Shown here: positions 26,432 through 34,666 of the stretch, one piece after another | Layout: each line of letters begins with the position of its first letter | Numbering within the stretch: the first letter of the stretch is position 1 | Assembly (NCBI GenBank): GCA_900466475.1 | Contig: UBMI01000021.1 | Span: forward strand, 186,001-250,000 | Reading direction: 5' to 3' | Origin: Hyphomicrobiales bacterium | GTDB lineage: Bacteria; Pseudomonadota; Alphaproteobacteria; Rhizobiales; Rhizobiaceae | DNA: 64,000 nt | Position numbers and translations under genes: made by a program | Notes under the pieces: generated by a model | The model's input: only the letters and a program-made list of their open reading frames with translations | Told to the model about the DNA's origin: nothing | Database searches by the model: none

Positions 26432-27415
26432 ATGCTGGCGCGTTTTTTCAGATCACCGAAACGTTCCTTCCGATCCCTTTCCGAGCAGGAAATTCTGGCG
26501 CTTGCCATCGCCTCGGAAGAAGATGATGCGCGGATCTATCTCGCCTATGCTGAGCACCTGCGAAAGGAGTTTCCGGCATCCGCCAAGGTGTTCGAGGATA
26601 TGGCCGAGGTCGAGGACACGCATCGCCGGTCCCTGATCGAAATGCACCGCCAGCGCTTTGGCGAGCGTATTCCCCTCATCCGCCGCGAGCATGTCGAGGG
26701 CTTCTACGAGCGCAAGCCCGACTGGCTGCGCGCCAATCTTTCCCTCGATGCGATCAGGCAGGAAGCCGAAGCGATGGAGGAGCAGGCCTATCGCTTCTAC
26801 GTCGAGGCGATCAAGCAGACCTCTGACGCCTCTACTCGCCAGCTTCTCGGTGATCTCGCACTTGCCGAGCAAGGCCACGAGGATATTGCCCGCATGCTCG
26901 GCGACAAGCACACGCCCGAGGATGTGAAGAAGGAAGAGGACGAGACGGCACGCCGACAGTTCGTACTGACCTATGTGCAACCGGGCCTCGCCGGTCTGAT
27001 GGACGGCTCGGTTTCCACGCTGGCGCCGATCTTCGCCGCCGCTTTTGCCACACAGGATACCTGGCAAACCTTCCTCGTCGGTCTCTCGGCCTCGGTCGGC
27101 GCCGGCATTTCGATGGGCTTCACGGAGGCCGCTCACGACGACGGCAAGATCTCCGGCCGCGGCTCGCCGATCAAGCGTGGCCTTGCCTGCGGCATCATGA
27201 CGGCGCTTGGCGGCCTCGGCCACGCGCTGCCCTATCTTATCCCGCAATTCTGGACCGCGACGATCACCGCCGCCGTCATCGTCTTCTTCGAACTCTGGGC
27301 GATTGCCTTCATCCAGAACAAATACATGGAGACGCCGTTCCTGCGCGCGGCCTTCCAGGTCGTCGTCGGCGGCAGCCTCGTCCTCGCAGCCGGTATTCTG
27401 ATTGGGAATGGGTGA
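26432..27415 (+). CDS. mbfA: membrane-bound ferritin MbfA (iron exporter)
   Basis: A 327-aa protein: an N-terminal rubrerythrin/ferritin-like domain with E-x-x-H iron motifs E61/H64 and E146/H149, then a C-terminal VIT1-like membrane domain from about residue 185 (PGLAGLMDGSVSTLAPI, four to five segments). In Bradyrhizobium and Agrobacterium MbfA exports iron and protects against iron and peroxide stress. ATG 26432 follows GGAGAATACAC, and the Irr box lies just upstream, so expression should rise when iron is plentiful. The next feature downstream is a repeat block and terminator. Confidence 0.92.
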   Translation: MLARFFRSPKRSFRSLSEQEILALAIASEEDDARIYLAYAEHLRKEFPASAKVFEDMAEVEDTHRRSLIEMHRQRFGERIPLIRREHVEGFYERKPDWLRANLSLDAIRQEAEAMEEQAYRFYVEAIKQTSDASTRQLLGDLALAEQGHEDIARMLGDKHTPEDVKKEEDETARRQFVLTYVQPGLAGLMDGSVSTLAPIFAAAFATQDTWQTFLVGLSASVGAGISMGFTEAAHDDGKISGRGSPIKRGLACGIMTALGGLGHALPYLIPQFWTATITAAVIVFFELWAIAFIQNKYMETPFLRAAFQVVVGGSLVLAAGILIGNG

Positions 27416-27428
27416 GGAGCTCTCGGCG

Positions 27429-27575
27429 CAGCCGAGCAATCGATCCAGTGAATCGATTGCGGCGACGAACGCCCTGAGCCAAAGCGAAGGGCCGGGCACG
27501 GGCAGCCTAACACTCGACATGAAAAAATCGGTCGGGCAAAGCCCGAGCAACAGGCCCAATGAATCGATTGCGGCA
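27429..27575. repeat. two imperfect direct repeats, one with a palindromic core
   Basis: A roughly 35-bp element occurs at 27429-27464 and again at 27540-27575. Copy 1 holds a palindrome (CAATCGAT, 7-nt loop, ATCGATTG; 27437-27459). Copy 2 keeps the right arm GAATCGATTGCGGC but has a decayed left arm. The non-coding setting after mbfA and the dispersed look suggest a rhizobial interspersed palindromic repeat; family membership is a guess. Confidence 0.5.
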
Positions 27576-27640
27576 CCGCCGCCTCACTCCGAAGGGAAAG
27601 TCCCGGTCGTCGCTGCTGAAAATTCCAAGCACCGAAAATG

Positions 27641-27666
27641 AAAAAGCCGGCTGTCGCCGGCTTTTT
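27641..27666. terminator. bidirectional intrinsic terminator
   Basis: AAAAAGCCGGC-TGTC-GCCGGCTTTTT forms a GC-rich stem with an A tract on one side and a T tract on the other. It can end transcription of mbfA (plus) and of the convergent transglutaminase-like peptidase gene (minus). Confidence 0.85.
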
Positions 27667-27688
27667 CACAGTCCCCCCACGAAACCTT

Positions 27689-28288
27689 TTACTTGAGAGC
27701 GCCAACCAGAACGTCGCGGCCGTTCTCGATGGTAACCCAGCGGCCGGCGTTGAAGCTCGACTGGCGCTTGATGAAGCTATAGGGCGTCGCAAACCAGGGC
27801 TTGACGTCGGAAGCCAGATTGTCGAGCACGAAATCGCCTTCGGCAGTGCGCAGCGTCAGCACGGCGTGGCCTTCGCCATCAGGCTTGCGAACGACGGTCA
27901 TCAGCAGGTCCGCGGGCGAGAAGCCGCGCTGGATGAGGATACGACGCTTCAGAAGCGCGAAATCCTCGCAGTCGCCAGCCGTGGTCGGATAGGCCCAAAC
28001 CTCGTCCTTGCCGTAGATTTCCTTGTCGGTCATCGGCGTGATCGTGCGGTTGACGGTCGCGTTGACCGAACGGACCGTGGCCCACTTGGCGCCGGTCATG
28101 GCAACCGGACCGCTATTGCGGTTGGCACCGCATTCGCTGCGGTGCGTCTGACAGAAATCGTAATGACCAACCGGCTGCGATGTCGCATTGCCGGTCACCA
28201 TCGAGACATTTTTGCTCGGAGCCGGAATAGCGGCCGGCGCCATTGCAAACACGGCCATCATGGCCACGAGGAAACCCTTGATCCGCAC
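27689..28288 (-). CDS. bacterial transglutaminase-like cysteine peptidase (BTLCP)
   Basis: A 199-aa secreted protein: signal peptide to about residue 24, then a papain-like core. The catalytic triad is visible as C107 (GDCEDFA), H141 (GHAVL) and D156 (VLDN). BTLCP proteins, common in rhizobia and pseudomonads, cleave periplasmic targets; relatives such as LapG act on surface adhesins. No LapD-like partner is adjacent. The start ATG is at 28288; the next gene upstream on this strand begins over 200 bp away. Confidence 0.85.
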   Translation of the reverse strand: MRIKGFLVAMMAVFAMAPAAIPAPSKNVSMVTGNATSQPVGHYDFCQTHRSECGANRNSGPVAMTGAKWATVRSVNATVNRTITPMTDKEIYGKDEVWAYPTTAGDCEDFALLKRRILIQRGFSPADLLMTVVRKPDGEGHAVLTLRTAEGDFVLDNLASDVKPWFATPYSFIKRQSSFNAGRWVTIENGRDVLVGALK

Positions 28289-28498
28289 GCCCTACTTCCC
28301 TGCATCGCCCTTCATTTATTAACAAACAGTTAACGGAGAGGGCCGAAAGGAGTCAATCGTTACTTCTTGGGAGGGCGTTGCAACTCGTAGACATGGTTAA
28401 AATGCGACATAACCTTAGGGATAGTCGGGCGTGAGTTACTCAACCAAGGCCCTCTATTAGGGTGGTTGCATATTCTTTGGCGAACAACTGGTCTCAGT

Positions 28499-29284
28499 CT
28501 ATCGGATGAGGCCTTTGACTGCGCCGCGCAGCCGCTCGATATCCTGTGGGCGCGACAGCCGATGGTCGCCATCGCGAATGAAGGTCAGTACCACGTCGTC
28601 GGCAGGAAGATGTTCCACGAGCTTCATCGCATGCAGATAGGGCACGTCGGCATCTTTCATGCCCTGCAGGATATGGATCGGGCAGCCCGTTTCGATAATA
28701 CCGGTCAGCACCCGGTTCTGGCGGCCATCTTCGATCAGCGCGCGGGTATAGATGTTGGGCTCGGGGCTATATTGCGAGCGTTCCTCGAAATAGCCGCGCT
28801 CTTCCAGCGAGGCGCGCTCCTTCTTCTTGAGGTTTGGTTCGATGAGATCGGAGGTGAAGTCCGGTGCCGGCGCAATCAGCGCCATGCCTTCAAGCTTGGG
28901 TCCACCAGCCTTTGCAAGCTCCTGCGCCACCCTGAGCGCGATCCAGCCGCCCATCGAAGAACCGATGAGGATCATCCGTTTGGGGGCGGCGTCGCGGATC
29001 ACCGCGAGCGCCTCCTCCAGCCAGCGCGAAATCGTGCCGTCGGTGAAGGCGCCGCTGGAAAGTCCGTGGCCGGAATAGTCGAGACGGATACAGGCGGTCC
29101 CTAGTTCTTCCGCCAGCCTGTCGATTTCGACGGCCTTGCTGCCGCTCATGTCAGATCGGTAGCCGGATAGCCAAACGAGAGCTGGAAGATCGCGGTCCGC
29201 TCGTGCCGGTCGCACCAGCATGGCGATCTGCCGCGCGGCCTCGCCTGCGCCGACGGTGAGGAACTGAGGCTGAAGAACGGACAT
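28499..29284 (-). CDS. alpha/beta hydrolase
   Basis: A 261-aa serine hydrolase. The oxyanion region and nucleophile elbow are LIGSSMGGW (S110), the His is in DGDHRLS near residue 246, and an acidic residue in DADVP is the likely third member. It resembles ABHD10/YqiA-like short-chain acyl hydrolases. ATG 29284 with AGGAG about 10 nt upstream is chosen over the longer frame to 29533, which would cover the infC promoter region. It diverges from infC. Confidence 0.82.
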   Translation of the reverse strand: MSVLQPQFLTVGAGEAARQIAMLVRPARADRDLPALVWLSGYRSDMSGSKAVEIDRLAEELGTACIRLDYSGHGLSSGAFTDGTISRWLEEALAVIRDAAPKRMILIGSSMGGWIALRVAQELAKAGGPKLEGMALIAPAPDFTSDLIEPNLKKKERASLEERGYFEERSQYSPEPNIYTRALIEDGRQNRVLTGIIETGCPIHILQGMKDADVPYLHAMKLVEHLPADDVVLTFIRDGDHRLSRPQDIERLRGAVKGLIR

Positions 29285-29332
29285 CGGGCGGAACTCCTGT
29301 TGTTTCGGTCTATAAAACAGATTCTTGACAGG

Positions 29333-29361
29333 CTGACAGCAGGTGATTTTTCCGCTATAGG
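29333..29361 (+). promoter_or_regulatory. predicted promoter of infC
   Basis: CTGACA (29333-29338), a 17-nt spacer and TATAGG (29356-29361) lie about 105 bp before the infC start, in the divergent gap with the alpha/beta hydrolase gene. A better -35 (TTGACA at 29325-29330) is present but too far from the same -10. Confidence 0.4.
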
Positions 29362-29465
29362 GTGTTATTGAATCCGTTGCAGTGATGGCGTGACCCGTTT
29401 GTGCCCCCTTTTCGAACTGGGACACGAAGCTGCAACGTTCCGAACAACGCGAGGAGAATACGACC

Positions 29466-30002
29466 ATTCGCAGACCCTTTAAAACCGACGCGCCCGTAAA
29501 GGATGGACCGCGCTCGAACCGGGAGATCCGCATTCCGAAAGTTCAGCTGATTGCTGCTGACGGACAGAATATGGGCATCGTGCCCACAGACCAGGCCTTG
29601 AAAATGGCGGAAGAAGCCGGCCTCGACCTCGTCGAAATTTCCCCCAATGCCGAACCGCCTGTGTGCAAGATCCTCGATCTGGGCAAGCTGAAATATGCCA
29701 ACCAGAAGAAGGCCGCCGAGGCGCGCAAGAAGCAGAAGATTGTCGAAGTCAAAGAAATCAAGATGCGTCCGAACATCGACACCCATGATTATGAGGTGAA
29801 GATGAAGGCAATGGGTCGCTTCTTCGACGAAGGCGACAAGGTAAAGGTGACGCTGAAGTTCCGTGGCCGTGAAATGGCCCACCAGGAACTCGGCATGAAG
29901 CTTCTTCAACAGGTCAAGGCCGACACGCTCGAGATTGCCAAGGTTGAAGCCGAGCCTAAGCTCGAAGGCCGCCAGATGATGATGGTGCTGGCGCCGAAGT
30001 GA
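29466..30002 (+). CDS. infC: translation initiation factor IF-3
   Basis: IF-3 of 178 aa. An ATG at 29571 would remove the first 35 residues, including REIRIPKVQLI, which belong to the conserved N-terminal domain. Reading back in frame gives ATT at 29466 followed by CGC AGA CCC (M-RRPFKTDAP), with GAGGAG 9 nt upstream. AUU starts are a known hallmark of infC and support autoregulation, because IF-3 discriminates against them. The C-terminal domain (FRGREMAHQELG) binds the 30S subunit. It leads the ribosomal block. Confidence 0.95.
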   Translation: MRRPFKTDAPVKDGPRSNREIRIPKVQLIAADGQNMGIVPTDQALKMAEEAGLDLVEISPNAEPPVCKILDLGKLKYANQKKAAEARKKQKIVEVKEIKMRPNIDTHDYEVKMKAMGRFFDEGDKVKVTLKFRGREMAHQELGMKLLQQVKADTLEIAKVEAEPKLEGRQMMMVLAPK

Positions 30003-30024
30003 CGGTGCCGCACTCTTTCGCTCA

Positions 30025-30055
30025 AAGCCGTCCGACAGGGCGGCTTTTGTGTTTT
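30025..30055 (+). terminator. predicted terminator after infC
   Basis: AAGCCGTCC-GACA-GGGCGGCTT forms a 9-bp stem (one G-T pair) followed by TTGTGTTTT, 23 nt after the infC stop. It would separate infC from rpmI-rplT, which have their own predicted promoter. Confidence 0.75.
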
Positions 30056-30085
30056 CCGGGGGCGGAAGATTCGTCATCCGCCCCG

Positions 30086-30114
30086 TTGCACTTTCATGAC
30101 GCTGCGGTTATAAG
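30086..30114 (+). promoter_or_regulatory. predicted promoter of rpmI-rplT
   Basis: TTGCAC (30086-30091), a 17-nt spacer and TATAAG (30109-30114) form a good sigma-70-type promoter about 190 bp before rpmI. It lies just after the terminator-like hairpin following infC. Confidence 0.6.
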
Positions 30115-30301
30115 CGCGCGTCCGAACTGACCGGCAGGGCATGCCGTGGCAGTTTCGAATGCTTGCGGGCAGGTTTCGTCACTGGACCCGCAGATCAACA
30201 ACAAACGCTCCCGCGCCTTTGGCGAAGACCGGTAAACCGGGCTTTCGCAGAAGGGCTTCTTTAACGAAGCGGGTGAGGAGCTATCAGAACGGAGTAGCAA
30301 A
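30115..30301 (+). other. long untranslated leader of rpmI-rplT
   Basis: About 185 nt between the predicted promoter and the rpmI start carry no gene. In other bacteria this operon is autoregulated by L20 binding its leader mRNA. The segment contains several complementary short stretches, such as GGCAGGGCATGCC, that could form hairpins. An L20 site is possible but not demonstrated. Confidence 0.35.
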
Positions 30302-30505
30302 ATGCCCAAGATGAAGACGAAGTCCTCTGCCAAGAAGCGGTTCAAGATCACCGCTACCGGCAAGGTCAAGGCGGCTGCCGCTGGCAAGCGCCATGGCATG
30401 ATCAAGCGCACGAACAAGTTCATTCGCGATGCACGTGGCACGATGGTTCTGGCAGAACCCGATGGCCGCAAGGTCGTGAAGAACTATCTGCCGAACGGTC
30501 TCTGA
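30302..30505 (+). CDS. rpmI: 50S ribosomal protein L35
   Basis: A 67-aa, very basic protein starting MPKMKTKSSAKKRFKITATG and ending with the family ending RKVVKNYLPNGL. L35 sits in the large subunit. ATG 30302 has GGAG about 8 nt upstream. It is 40 nt upstream of rplT, the conserved partner. Confidence 0.98.
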   Translation: MPKMKTKSSAKKRFKITATGKVKAAAAGKRHGMIKRTNKFIRDARGTMVLAEPDGRKVVKNYLPNGL

Positions 30506-30545
30506 GACTATTCCGGTAACGCGTTAGATTTAAGGAGATCATGAA

Positions 30546-30950
30546 ATGGCACGTGTAAAAAGAGGCGTCACCGCCCACGCCAAGCACAAGAAGGTTCTGA
30601 AGCAGGCCAAGGGTTTCTACGGCCGCCGCAAGAACACCATCCGTACCGCCAAGGCTGCTGTTGACCGCGCCAAGCAGTACGCATACCGCGACCGCAAGGT
30701 TAACAAGCGCAACTTCCGCGCCCTCTGGATCCAGCGTATCAACGCTGCCGTCCGCGAATTCGGCCTGACCTATGGCCGCTTCATCGACGGTCTGAACAAG
30801 GCTGGCATCGAAGTCGACCGCAAGGTTCTCTCCGACATGGCAATCCACGAGCCGGAAGCATTCGGCGCCCTGGTTGCTGCCGCCAAGAAGGCCCTTGAGT
30901 ACCTCAAGGACACCGGCACGGCTAACGAGTTTGAAGGCGCGGTTCGTTAA
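30546..30950 (+). CDS. rplT: 50S ribosomal protein L20
   Basis: A 134-aa protein of the expected length with the basic RNA-binding N-terminus (MARVKRGVTAHAKHKK, then KGFYGRRKNTIR) and a globular C-terminal part. L20 is needed for early assembly of the large subunit and in other bacteria represses its own operon. The start is ATG 30546, with AAGGAG upstream; an overlapping ATG at 30541 is out of frame. Confidence 0.98.
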   Translation: MARVKRGVTAHAKHKKVLKQAKGFYGRRKNTIRTAKAAVDRAKQYAYRDRKVNKRNFRALWIQRINAAVREFGLTYGRFIDGLNKAGIEVDRKVLSDMAIHEPEAFGALVAAAKKALEYLKDTGTANEFEGAVR

Positions 30951-30990
30951 CCAGCGCTTCCCAAGCTTGACGCTTTTTTGAATTTTGGGA

Positions 30991-31027
30991 AACCCGCGCT
31001 GGTTTGGGCTAGCGCGGGTTTTTCTTT
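30991..31027 (+). terminator. predicted terminator between rplT and pheS
   Basis: AACCCGCGCT and AGCGCGGGTT form a perfect 10-bp stem around a 10-nt loop, followed by a T-rich tail (TTTCTTT). It lies 40 nt after the rplT stop. It can end the ribosomal transcript or act as an attenuator before pheS; no Phe-rich leader peptide with a start codon was found. Confidence 0.8.
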
Positions 31028-31098
31028 CTCTATACTGCTGGCGCGGCCTTGCCGAGCCCGCCTTTCGAACGCCGCCTGATCCGGACGGAAAGAAGACA

Positions 31099-32181
31099 AT
31101 GTCAGATATCGACCAGCTCAAATCCTCTCTGCTTGCCGAAATTGCCGCAGCCAATGATGAGCCTGCGCTCGAAGCCGTCCGTGTTTCCGCGCTTGGCAAG
31201 AAGGGCTCGATTTCCGAGCTCCTGAAGACGCTCGGTGCCATGACTCCGGAAGAGCGACAGACCCGTGGCGCCGCGATCAACGCCCTGAAGAACGAAGTGA
31301 CCGACGCCCTTGCCGACCGCAAATCGGTGCTGAAGGAAGCGGCGATCAACGCTCGCCTCAAGGCCGAAACGGTCGATGTCAGCCTGCCGGTCCGCTCCTC
31401 GCCTGCCGAACGCGGCCGCATCCATCCAATCAGCCAGATTGTCGATGAAATCACCGCGATCTTCGGCGACATGGGCTTCTCGATCGCCGAGGGGCCGGAT
31501 ATCGAGACCGACTACTACAATTTCACGGCCCTGAATTTCCCTGAGGGACATCCGGCCCGCGAGATGCACGACACCTTCTTCTTCAATCCGGACGAGAAGG
31601 GCGAGCGCAAGGTACTGCGCACGCATACCTCGCCGGTGCAGATCCGCACGATGGAATCGCAGAAGCCGCCGATCCGCATCATCATTCCCGGCAAGACCTA
31701 CCGCCAGGATTCGGATGCCACGCATTCGCCGATGTTCCATCAGGTCGAAGGCCTCGTGATCGACAAGAAGGCCAATGTCGCCAATATCCGCTGGGTGCTC
31801 GAAGAGTTCTGCAAGACCTTCTTCGAGGTCGACAGCGTGACGATGCGTTTCCGCCCGTCCTTCTTCCCCTTCACCGAGCCCTCCTTCGAGGTCGATATCC
31901 AGTGCGATCGCTCCGGTCCCATCGTCAAGTTCGGCGAAGGCACGGACTGGATGGAAATCCTCGGCTGCGGCATGGTCCACCCGAACGTGCTGCGTTACGG
32001 CGGTCTCGATCCCGATGAATATCAGGGCTTTGCCTGGGGCATGGGCCTCGATCGCATCGCCATGCTGAAATACGGCATGCCCGACCTGCGCGACTTCTTC
32101 AATGCCGATGTCCGCTGGATGAACCATTACGGCTTCCGCCCGCTCGACATGCCGACACTATTCGGCGGTCTCAGCGTCTAA
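31099..32181 (+). CDS. pheS: phenylalanyl-tRNA synthetase alpha subunit
   Basis: A 360-aa catalytic subunit of the alpha2-beta2 enzyme that charges tRNA-Phe. An N-terminal coiled-coil arm (1-90) precedes the class II core: motif 1 near HPISQIVDEITAIFGDMGF, motif 2 with VQIRTMES and the TYRQDSDATHSPMFHQ segment, and motif 3 with GLGWGMGLDR-like FAWGMGLDRIAML. ATG 31099 is used; the frame is open earlier but would overlap the terminator stem. It is 15 nt upstream of pheT. Confidence 0.97.
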   Translation: MSDIDQLKSSLLAEIAAANDEPALEAVRVSALGKKGSISELLKTLGAMTPEERQTRGAAINALKNEVTDALADRKSVLKEAAINARLKAETVDVSLPVRSSPAERGRIHPISQIVDEITAIFGDMGFSIAEGPDIETDYYNFTALNFPEGHPAREMHDTFFFNPDEKGERKVLRTHTSPVQIRTMESQKPPIRIIIPGKTYRQDSDATHSPMFHQVEGLVIDKKANVANIRWVLEEFCKTFFEVDSVTMRFRPSFFPFTEPSFEVDIQCDRSGPIVKFGEGTDWMEILGCGMVHPNVLRYGGLDPDEYQGFAWGMGLDRIAMLKYGMPDLRDFFNADVRWMNHYGFRPLDMPTLFGGLSV

Positions 32182-32196
32182 GGGAGGATTGGACCA

Positions 32197-34620
32197 ATGA
32201 AATTCACGCTTTCCTGGCTCAAGGATCATCTGGAAACGGATGCCACGCTCGACGAAATCTGCACCCGCCTGACCGAGATCGGGCTGGAAGTGGAAGATGT
32301 CGACGACAAGGCCGCCTTCAAGCCCTTCGTCATTGCCAAGGTTGTCTCCGCGGAAAAACATCCGCAGGCCGATCGCCTGAAGGTGCTGATGGTCGATATC
32401 GGCCAGGGCGCTCCGGTACAGGTCGTTTGCGGCGCGCCGAATGCGCGTGCGGGCCTCGTCGGCGCCTTTGCCGCCCCCGGCACCTATGTCCCGGGCATCG
32501 ACGTGACGCTGTCCGTCGGCAACATCCGCGGTGTGGAAAGCCGCGGCATGATGTGCTCGGAAAAGGAACTGCAGATCTCCGACAGTCACGACGGCATCAT
32601 CGACCTGCCTGACGATGCGCCTGTCGGTACGAGCTACGCCGCCTATGCCCATCTCGACGATCCGGTCATCGAGATCAACCTGACGCCGAACCGTCCGGAT
32701 TGCACCTCGATCTATGGCATCGCCCGCGATCTCGCCGCCTCCGGTCTCGGCACGCTGAAGACGCGGCCCGCGCCATCGTTCGCCGTCGAAGGCGAAACGC
32801 CGGTCAAGCTGACGCTCGACCTCGACGATGCCAGGCTTTGCCCGGGCTTCGGCCTCAGGCTCGTGCGCGGCGTCAAGAACGGCCCGAGCCCGCGCTGGCT
32901 GCAGCAGCGGCTCATCGCCATCGGCCTGCGCCCGATCAATGCACTCGTCGATATCACCAATTACATGACCTTTGATCAAGGCCGGCCGATGCACGTCTTC
33001 GACGCCGCCAAGGTGAAGGGCAATCTGACGGTCCGCCGCGCCAAGGAAGGCGAGACGGTATTGGCGCTCGATCAGCGCGAATACAAGCTCGGCCCGAACA
33101 ACGTCGTCATCGCCGATGAAGACGGCATCGAATCGATCGGCGGCATCATGGGCGGCGAACATTCCGGCTGTGACGAGAACACCGTCGACGTGTTGATCGA
33201 ATCCGCTCTCTGGGATCCGATGAACATCGCCAAGTCCGGCCGCGCGCTCGGCATCATCACCGATGCCCGCTACCGTTTCGAACGCGGTGTCGATCCGGAA
33301 TATATGGTTCCCGGCCTCGAACGCACGACGGAACTCGTTCTCGAACTCTGCGGCGGCAAGCCGGCCAAGTCCGAGATCGTCGGCTACAAGGGCTACGAAC
33401 CGAAGATCGTCGACTTCCCTTATTCGGAGGTCAAGCGCCTGACCGGCCTCGAGATCTCTACGGAAGAAAGCAATACGATCCTGACCCGCCTTGGCTTCAA
33501 GGTTTCGGGTTCGGGCGAGCGCGTCTCGGTCGCCGTTCCCTCCTGGCGCCCCGATGTCGATGGCAAGGCCGATCTCGTTGAAGAGATCATGCGCATTCAT
33601 GGTGTCGACAATATCAAGCCGGCGCCGCTCGAAAGCCATGCAGCCGTCAATGGCCGCATCCTGACGGTGCTGCAAATCCGCACCCGCGCCGCCAAGCGCG
33701 CACTTGCCTCGCGCGGCATGCTGGAAGCCGTCACCTGGTCGTTCATTCCGGAAGATCAGGCAAAGCTCTTCGGCGGTGGTTCGGCAGCCCTCAAGCTTGC
33801 CAATCCGATCGCCGCTGAAATGTCGGACATGCGCCCTTCGCTGCTGCCGGGTCTGCTGACGGCAGCCCAGCGCAATGCCGACAAGGGCTATGGCGACGTA
33901 GCGATCTTCGAAGTATCAGGCACGTACGAAAACGACAGGCAGGAAGGCCAGCGTCGCGTGGCCGGTGGCATCCGCCGTGGCACCGCATCGCTGGCTGGTG
34001 CCGGCCGCATGTGGTCGAACGCTGCAAAGGGCGGCGGCAAGCCGGTCGATGTCTTCGACGCCAAGGCCGATGCGCTCGCCGTGATCGAAGCCTGCGGCCT
34101 GCCGATGGGCAATATCCAGATCGAGCAGGGCGGTCCGGAATGGTATCATCCCGGCCGTTCCGGCACGATCAAGATTGGTCCGAAGATCATTCTCGGTTAC
34201 TTCGGCGAGTTCCATCCGACCACGCTCGAAAAGCTTGACGTCTCCGGTGCCCTTTGCGGCTTTGAAGTCTATGTCGACGCGATGGCCGAGCCGAAGAAGA
34301 AGGCGACCCGCACCAAGCCGGCGCTCGACCTCTCACCTTTCCAGGCCGTCAAGCGCGACTTCGCCTTTGTCGTCGACAAGACGGTGGAGGCCGGCGCCAT
34401 TATCAAAGCGGCGACCGGCGTTGATCGCAAGCTGATAACCGGCGTCAATGTCTTCGACATTTTCGAAGGCGCTTCGGTCGGCGAAGGCAAGAAGTCCGTT
34501 GCAATCGAAGTGCAGATCCAGCCGGCCGAGCGCACGCTTACCGACGAGGATTTCGAAGCGCTGACGCAGAAGATCGTGGCCAGCGTAGCCAAGTTCACCG
34601 GTGGTGTCCTTAGAAGCTGA
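32197..34620 (+). CDS. pheT: phenylalanyl-tRNA synthetase beta subunit
   Basis: The 807-aa beta subunit: N-terminal EMAP/OB-like tRNA-binding domain (KVVSAEKHPQADRLKVL), the B3/B4 editing core with the GRALGIITDARYRFERGVDP segment, B5, the catalytic-like B6-B7 domains, and the C-terminal ferredoxin-fold anticodon-binding domain (FPAVKRDFAF-like sequence near 710). It forms the heterotetramer with PheS and edits Tyr-tRNA-Phe. Full length for the family and followed by a clear terminator. Confidence 0.97.
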   Translation: MKFTLSWLKDHLETDATLDEICTRLTEIGLEVEDVDDKAAFKPFVIAKVVSAEKHPQADRLKVLMVDIGQGAPVQVVCGAPNARAGLVGAFAAPGTYVPGIDVTLSVGNIRGVESRGMMCSEKELQISDSHDGIIDLPDDAPVGTSYAAYAHLDDPVIEINLTPNRPDCTSIYGIARDLAASGLGTLKTRPAPSFAVEGETPVKLTLDLDDARLCPGFGLRLVRGVKNGPSPRWLQQRLIAIGLRPINALVDITNYMTFDQGRPMHVFDAAKVKGNLTVRRAKEGETVLALDQREYKLGPNNVVIADEDGIESIGGIMGGEHSGCDENTVDVLIESALWDPMNIAKSGRALGIITDARYRFERGVDPEYMVPGLERTTELVLELCGGKPAKSEIVGYKGYEPKIVDFPYSEVKRLTGLEISTEESNTILTRLGFKVSGSGERVSVAVPSWRPDVDGKADLVEEIMRIHGVDNIKPAPLESHAAVNGRILTVLQIRTRAAKRALASRGMLEAVTWSFIPEDQAKLFGGGSAALKLANPIAAEMSDMRPSLLPGLLTAAQRNADKGYGDVAIFEVSGTYENDRQEGQRRVAGGIRRGTASLAGAGRMWSNAAKGGGKPVDVFDAKADALAVIEACGLPMGNIQIEQGGPEWYHPGRSGTIKIGPKIILGYFGEFHPTTLEKLDVSGALCGFEVYVDAMAEPKKKATRTKPALDLSPFQAVKRDFAFVVDKTVEAGAIIKAATGVDRKLITGVNVFDIFEGASVGEGKKSVAIEVQIQPAERTLTDEDFEALTQKIVASVAKFTGGVLRS

Positions 34621-34638
34621 TCCGGCTAACAAAGTCGT

Positions 34639-34666
34639 GACCGGCGGCGTAAGCTGCCGGTCTTTT
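34639..34666 (+). terminator. predicted terminator of pheST
   Basis: GACCGGCGGC-GTAA-GCTGCCGGTC forms a 10-bp stem with one G-T pair and a tetraloop, followed by TTTT. It starts 18 nt after the pheT stop and abuts the end of the convergent NTF2-like gene. Confidence 0.85.

Noticed and set aside
30951..31098. Phenylalanine leader peptide and attenuator before pheS
   Set aside because: T-rich stretches could read as Phe codons, but no start codon or ribosome binding site precedes them; the hairpin is kept as a terminator only.
32158..33675. Minus-strand frame of about 500 codons opposite pheS/pheT
   Set aside because: Sequence is repetitive in Asp/Arg/Ala and antisense to conserved synthetase domains; no domain support.
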